Shown piece after piece: positions 60,855 to 64,000 of a stretch of 64,000 nt of DNA. The stretch lies in the IMG/VR virus record IMGVR_UViG_3300035698_024657, positions 62,001-126,000 of that record, one strand, 5' to 3'. The position numbers and the translations under genes were made by a program. Source of the stretch: a virus. Each line of letters opens with the position of its first letter. The stretch's first letter is position 1. The notes under the pieces were generated by a model that worked only from the letters and a program-made list of their open reading frames with translations, was not told where the DNA came from and did not search any database.

Positions 60855-61547
60855 TTAACCGCGTTCTGCTGCTTCTGCAGCTTCTTGCTTTGCAATTTCT
60901 TTCTGAGCCACAGCTTCATTAGCGTCTTCAGCAGCCTCGAGGCGTTCTCTATCTTGTTGTTGTTTTTCAGTAAACGCTTCAGGGCTAATGTCCATACTAA
61001 CCTTCAGCAGCAATTCGGAAGAATCCATTGAAGTTTCACGCATTTTAGGTGTAACATCCATTTCAGCTTCGACCTTTGCAGCCGCAGTACGTTTATTTAA
61101 AAATTTATTATCTGTAGCCTGGATCGCAAGTCTACTTGAATTAACCTGTTCTTGAATATTTTTACGTGTTGCTGCAGTAATGTTTGCCTGAGTTTCTAAT
61201 TCGGTGTGTGTACGGGTAGAATCACGAGATGCTTGATCATATTGGGATAGAATATGTGACGCGGATTCAAGTTTTAACTGCGGAACCGTCACAGGTGCCG
61301 CTGCATCTACAGAAAACTCTGCATCCTCTGTACACCTCACCAAATTGCCTGCTTTTAAATGTGTTGCAAGACTGGAACATTTTAAAATAACTTCCGCAGT
61401 ATATCGATTACTTAAATTTACGCTCTCATGACAATTGATAGCAAGTGTATCCTTATCAATATCTAATAATACGGAATACCCATCCTGAGCGACTACAATA
61501 ACATCCTCTAACTTTTCTGGCTCTGTTAACTTTTCTTGCTCTGACAT
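60855..61547 (-). CDS. Unknown head-region protein with long coiled coil
   Basis: A 230-residue protein. The N-terminal ~80 residues form a small beta-rich domain (KLEDVIVVAQDGYSVLLDIDK, VNLSNRYTAEVILKCSSLA, LKAGNLVRCTEDAEFSV). Residues 95-230 are helical and highly charged, ending DRERLEAAEDANEAVAQKEI and a run of Ala/Glu/Lys, probably coiled coil. It resembles a scaffold or assembly protein in composition, though it lies after the capsid gene. Function unknown. Confidence 0.5.
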   Translation of the reverse strand: MSEQEKLTEPEKLEDVIVVAQDGYSVLLDIDKDTLAINCHESVNLSNRYTAEVILKCSSLATHLKAGNLVRCTEDAEFSVDAAAPVTVPQLKLESASHILSQYDQASRDSTRTHTELETQANITAATRKNIQEQVNSSRLAIQATDNKFLNKRTAAAKVEAEMDVTPKMRETSMDSSELLLKVSMDISPEAFTEKQQQDRERLEAAEDANEAVAQKEIAKQEAAEAAERG

Positions 61548-61552
61548 CTTAA

Positions 61553-61747
61553 TTACTCCTCTAACTTTTCAAGGTCTTCTATAATAGTTGTTACACTATT
61601 CCAAGCATCTGACGTTATATCCCTAATTGTCTGTTTATACGCCTTACATTGTGCATCATCCAAACCCATTTGTTCAATAGTATTAAATAATTGCGCACGA
61701 AGACGATTCATAACTTTATCAATCTGCGCTTTTGCGTCTTGAGACAT
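61553..61747 (-). CDS. Small helical protein, unknown
   Basis: A 64-residue helical protein: AKAQIDKVMNRLRAQLFNTI, CKAYKQTIRDITSDAWNSVT, IIEDLEKLEE. It sits between the hairpin that follows the capsid gene and the coiled-coil protein. The charge pattern would suit a helical hairpin or dimer. No family recognised. Confidence 0.55.
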   Translation of the reverse strand: MSQDAKAQIDKVMNRLRAQLFNTIEQMGLDDAQCKAYKQTIRDITSDAWNSVTTIIEDLEKLEE

Positions 61748-61776
61748 TTATCGCAACCGTCCTTTTATCATCTTTT

Positions 61777-61802
61777 ATGGAGGGGGAAGTTATTCCCCCT
61801 CC
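61777..61802. other. Perfect GC-rich hairpin after the capsid gene
   Basis: An 11 bp stem, TGGAGGGGGAA paired with TTCCCCCTCCA, around a 4-base loop, in the 90 bp gap after the capsid gene. On the minus strand it is followed by ATAAAAGAT, so no U-run is present; on the plus strand it is followed by CAATTATAAAAC. It therefore lacks a standard intrinsic terminator tail. It may stabilise the capsid mRNA end, attenuate read-through, or form the 5' end of a new transcript. Confidence 0.65.
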
Positions 61803-61804
61803 AC

Positions 61805-61821
61805 AATTATAAAACATTCTA
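61805..61821 (-). promoter_or_regulatory. Possible promoter with ATAGAAT and TATAAT boxes
   Basis: In the gap after the capsid gene, the minus strand reads CATAGAATGTTTTATAATT, giving ATAGAAT at about 61814-61820 and a perfect TATAAT at 61805-61810. ATAGAAT is shared with the boxes at 28931-28944 and 55463-55475. If TATAAT is the -10 element, transcription would begin at the hairpin. No -35 match is evident. Confidence 0.25.
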
Positions 61822-61837
61822 TGAATATTATCCTAGC

Positions 61838-62812
61838 TTAGGACGGGAATCCAGAGAATGTACCTCTCGCAACCGAATTAGCGTTAACCAACAGCATACC
61901 GAGCTCTTCATAACCGACATAGCCGATCAGTGCTTCTTTCGGGGTGTCGTCCGGAAGCAGGATAAGATCAGTACGAATAGGTAACACACCAGTGAACCGC
62001 GGCTCTGAATAACAGTAAACCCAGTTATTCGGGACCAAACGAGAAACGATTATATCGATTCCCCACAAAGATCCAACCAGGCCTGTCTGCCAGATTTCAC
62101 GCTGGGTTACAGGATCCACATCAGTGTTCACCCACGAACGTAAATGAGAATACGAGACAAAATTCATCAAATACGCATACGCCGGTAAATCCCATTTCAT
62201 GACAGTAGCGGAAAGCTGATTCATGAAATCCTTGGAACAACCACCAGTGGAAGTAACGATAGGGTTATTCGAAACGTTCGCGGCAACAGTAGTTTCAGTC
62301 AGTGCCAAGAACTGAGTATCCTCTTCAACCTGCACAGCGATACGAATCCGCTCCTGCATACGATCAAGGACATTGAAACGACGTTGCTGGATTTCTTTCA
62401 ACCTAATTGCCGCGGGTGCGAAAATTTCCCACGTAATCGGCTCGACATATTCGCCTTCAACGATAAACTGGACTGATTCGCCCTTCTTAGTCACCGTAGA
62501 AGCAAAAGCAGTAATGTCGCGATCATACCTAGCTATCTGACCTTGACCAAGAACGTCGATCTCGAAAAATCTACGCGCCATGCCCTGGTAATCCAACTGG
62601 GTACGAATAGGAATAGCCATCTGAGCTCCAAGAGCTTGACGACCCGCTTCTGTTTGTAGAAGCGTAAAAATCTGATCAGCTTCACTCGCATCTGTATATT
62701 GAGTGTAAGGATCAGTGGTAGAGAAATCAGCAGTCTTCTCTACACCGCCAAAACCTGCATTAGGTGCGGTCTTTTGGAACCCCGGAGGGTAAGAACTAGC
62801 TTGCTTATGCAT
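61838..62812 (-). CDS. Major capsid protein
   Basis: A 324-residue protein. The layout fits HK97-fold capsids: N-terminal arm (YPPGFQKTAPNAGFGG), IPIRTQLDYQGMARRFFEIDVL, EGEYVEPITWEIFAPAAIRLKE, then ERIRIAVQVEEDTQFLAL and a C-terminal YVGYEELGMLLVNANSVARG. AGGAGG lies 10-11 bases before ATG 62812, the strongest ribosome site seen here, as expected for the most abundant protein. The codon and base composition are somewhat less AT-rich than average. Head genes on its right and neck genes on its left support the call. Confidence 0.82.
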   Translation of the reverse strand: MHKQASSYPPGFQKTAPNAGFGGVEKTADFSTTDPYTQYTDASEADQIFTLLQTEAGRQALGAQMAIPIRTQLDYQGMARRFFEIDVLGQGQIARYDRDITAFASTVTKKGESVQFIVEGEYVEPITWEIFAPAAIRLKEIQQRRFNVLDRMQERIRIAVQVEEDTQFLALTETTVAANVSNNPIVTSTGGCSKDFMNQLSATVMKWDLPAYAYLMNFVSYSHLRSWVNTDVDPVTQREIWQTGLVGSLWGIDIIVSRLVPNNWVYCYSEPRFTGVLPIRTDLILLPDDTPKEALIGYVGYEELGMLLVNANSVARGTFSGFPS

Positions 62813-62832
62813 AATAAGTAATACCTCCTAGG

Positions 62833-63384
62833 TTATCCAAACAGGACAACGCCTAAAGTATAAGAGTTTCCGGCTGATGGTACGCGAGTGACAAAACCAA
62901 GAGGAATAGGAGGAGCATCTACACCGCTTGCAGCGTGTGAGACTAGATTAGTCCACTTACCCGCTGCACTTGCATACAACAGATCCATAAGACTAGCGCT
63001 TTCCATATTACCCAGAGTAGTGCCCTGCTCATAAGTCTTGGTAGCAGTACCGTGAATGATTTCAAACTCACTGTGACCATGTAAGAGAGTAACTTTCGAA
63101 CCACTCGGTTGTGACATACCTGAAACAGCTGAGGTATAGTCTGCCGAGTTTTCCAAAGCAACACCCATAATAGCACTACCGGACGTGGAGCAGAGCGAAA
63201 CATACGGGGCAACACCGTTGCCTACGTCTGTCCCTGCAGTAGAAAGCACAAATAGATTTCCTGCATACCACGTACCAGTCGGAGCCTGGTTGCTGTTATA
63301 AGGGGTACCTCCAATAGCAGCAGACGCGACGTTGAATGTCTGCTTGATACCAAAGTATCCCTTAAGTTTAATTTGTCCTGCCAT
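62833..63384 (-). CDS. Capsid decoration-like protein
   Basis: A 183-residue beta-rich protein: IKLKGYFGIKQTFNVASAA, GTWYAGNLFVLSTAGTDVGNG, SGSKVTLLHGHSEFEIIHG, then NSYTLGVVLFG. Genes of this size and kind just upstream of the capsid gene in transcription order are often decoration or head-stabilising proteins. A GGAGG ribosome site precedes the start. Function inferred from position. Confidence 0.6.
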   Translation of the reverse strand: MAGQIKLKGYFGIKQTFNVASAAIGGTPYNSNQAPTGTWYAGNLFVLSTAGTDVGNGVAPYVSLCSTSGSAIMGVALENSADYTSAVSGMSQPSGSKVTLLHGHSEFEIIHGTATKTYEQGTTLGNMESASLMDLLYASAAGKWTNLVSHAASGVDAPPIPLGFVTRVPSAGNSYTLGVVLFG

Positions 63385-63426
63385 TAATTAATGACCTCCA
63401 AAATAGCGTTAAACGTGAAACGTGAA

Positions 63427-63996
63427 CTATCGTCTCCGGTTAGACCGGATCCAGCCTTTAGCTATAGCTTCATCTAACTTACCCACTTTAGCTAACTGAT
63501 TTTCAATATTACTTGTGAACAATTTAGCAACATCCACACTTGCTGCAGCAGTATCAACGGCGGAATTTGCATGAAGTTGGGGCACAACTTCAGCAGTTCT
63601 AGCCTGTTTCGAAATTCGGGCCTGTTGCTCAGCGGTTAATTGTGCATTATTCTTAACTGCAGGTTGAATACCTTCAGGAGCAACGTCTTCAGCATCGCTG
63701 CCATCTATCCGAATCTTCTCTACTGCGTCTAAAGAATTGTGCACCACACCATAACTCATATCTTCCGCTTCTGGAATCTGATAAGCTTCAAGTGCTCGCT
63801 GGTTATGAACGGGAAGTTTCTCTAAATGCGACTTAACTGCACGAAGACTTGCTTCATCATACTGCACATATTCTGTGGCCTGCTTCTGGATATCGGCAAG
63901 AGTAAACGGAATAACTCCACGAGACGCAGAAACACGCGCCAAATGTAGTGCTTGTTTAGCAATAATATCGGATTGCTTCTCTGCCTTCAGATCCAT
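63427..63996 (-). CDS. Head assembly (scaffold-like) protein, possibly partial
   Basis: 189 residues are visible from ATG 63996, only four bases from the window edge, so the true start may be further right. It is helical and polar (DLKAEKQSDIIAKQALHLARV, LRAVKSHLEKLPVHNQRAL), with an acidic middle (IDGSDAEDVAPEG) and a basic end (IRSNRRR), a composition common in scaffolding proteins or in the scaffold part of protease-scaffold fusions. No protease motif is visible. Position before the decoration and capsid genes supports a head-assembly role. Confidence 0.55.
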   Translation of the reverse strand: MDLKAEKQSDIIAKQALHLARVSASRGVIPFTLADIQKQATEYVQYDEASLRAVKSHLEKLPVHNQRALEAYQIPEAEDMSYGVVHNSLDAVEKIRIDGSDAEDVAPEGIQPAVKNNAQLTAEQQARISKQARTAEVVPQLHANSAVDTAAASVDVAKLFTSNIENQLAKVGKLDEAIAKGWIRSNRRR

Positions 63997-64000
63997 ATTC

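Noticed and set aside
61777-61802. Intrinsic terminator after the capsid gene
   Set aside because: The stem is strong but neither strand has the needed U-run directly after it, so I list it only as a hairpin.
1-64000. tRNA genes, integrase, transposase or attachment sites
   Set aside because: I saw no cloverleaf-like gap sequence and no recombinase motifs; noncoding gaps are too short to hold tRNAs except a few that show none.

Overview
The window is a contiguous piece of a tailed-phage genome, best read as a myovirus with a contractile tail. Every gene I accept lies on the minus strand, packed with 4-30 bp overlaps or very short gaps, so transcription runs from position 64000 towards position 1. 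The DNA is AT-rich, all three stop codons are used, and many genes have a canonical purine-rich Shine-Dalgarno site, so the code is standard and the host uses SD-led initiation. An M15-type endolysin and the surface-sugar genes fit a Gram-negative-type host. I cannot name the host or the phage, and no integrase is visible here. Region 61838-63996 (head): a protein that may be cut by the window edge, a decoration-like protein and the major capsid protein. Region 53534-61747 (neck and tail): several unrecognised small structural or connector proteins, a methyltransferase, one intact and one decayed homing endonuclease, the tail sheath and the tail tube. Region 40562-53497 (tail assembly and baseplate): a tail-chaperone-like pair, tape measure, baseplate proteins, hub, OB-fold spike, a repeat-rich fibre and a baseplate-J wedge protein. 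Region 29321-40558 (fibres and lysis): five large adhesin-like proteins with beta-propeller-like, discoidin-like, dockerin and polyproline segments, then an M15 endolysin and a small membrane protein with an HExxH motif. Region 9479-28894 (glycan block): about ten glycosyltransferases, two sugar-nucleotide dehydratase/epimerases, an RmlD-like reductase, an SDR, a cupin isomerase, a DegT aminotransferase, GNAT and hexapeptide acyltransferases, and a methyltransferase. Together these look like a complete pathway that makes and transfers an N-acylated amino-deoxysugar. Region 1381-8846 (replication and expression): SF2 helicase, DnaC-like loader, DnaB-like helicase split by an intein at its P-loop, a stand-alone primase zinc domain, and a sigma-like factor with a zinc ribbon. 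Region 1-1372: QueD and a FolE2 that also carries an intein, which are the first steps to 7-deazaguanine and so suggest modified DNA or RNA bases. The most unusual signal is a shared N-terminal motif (consensus MxxKExxVQKALG) on six otherwise unlike small proteins scattered through the replication and glycan regions. Also notable are a dockerin module at the end of a tail protein and a short TSxAxI motif shared by four structural proteins.
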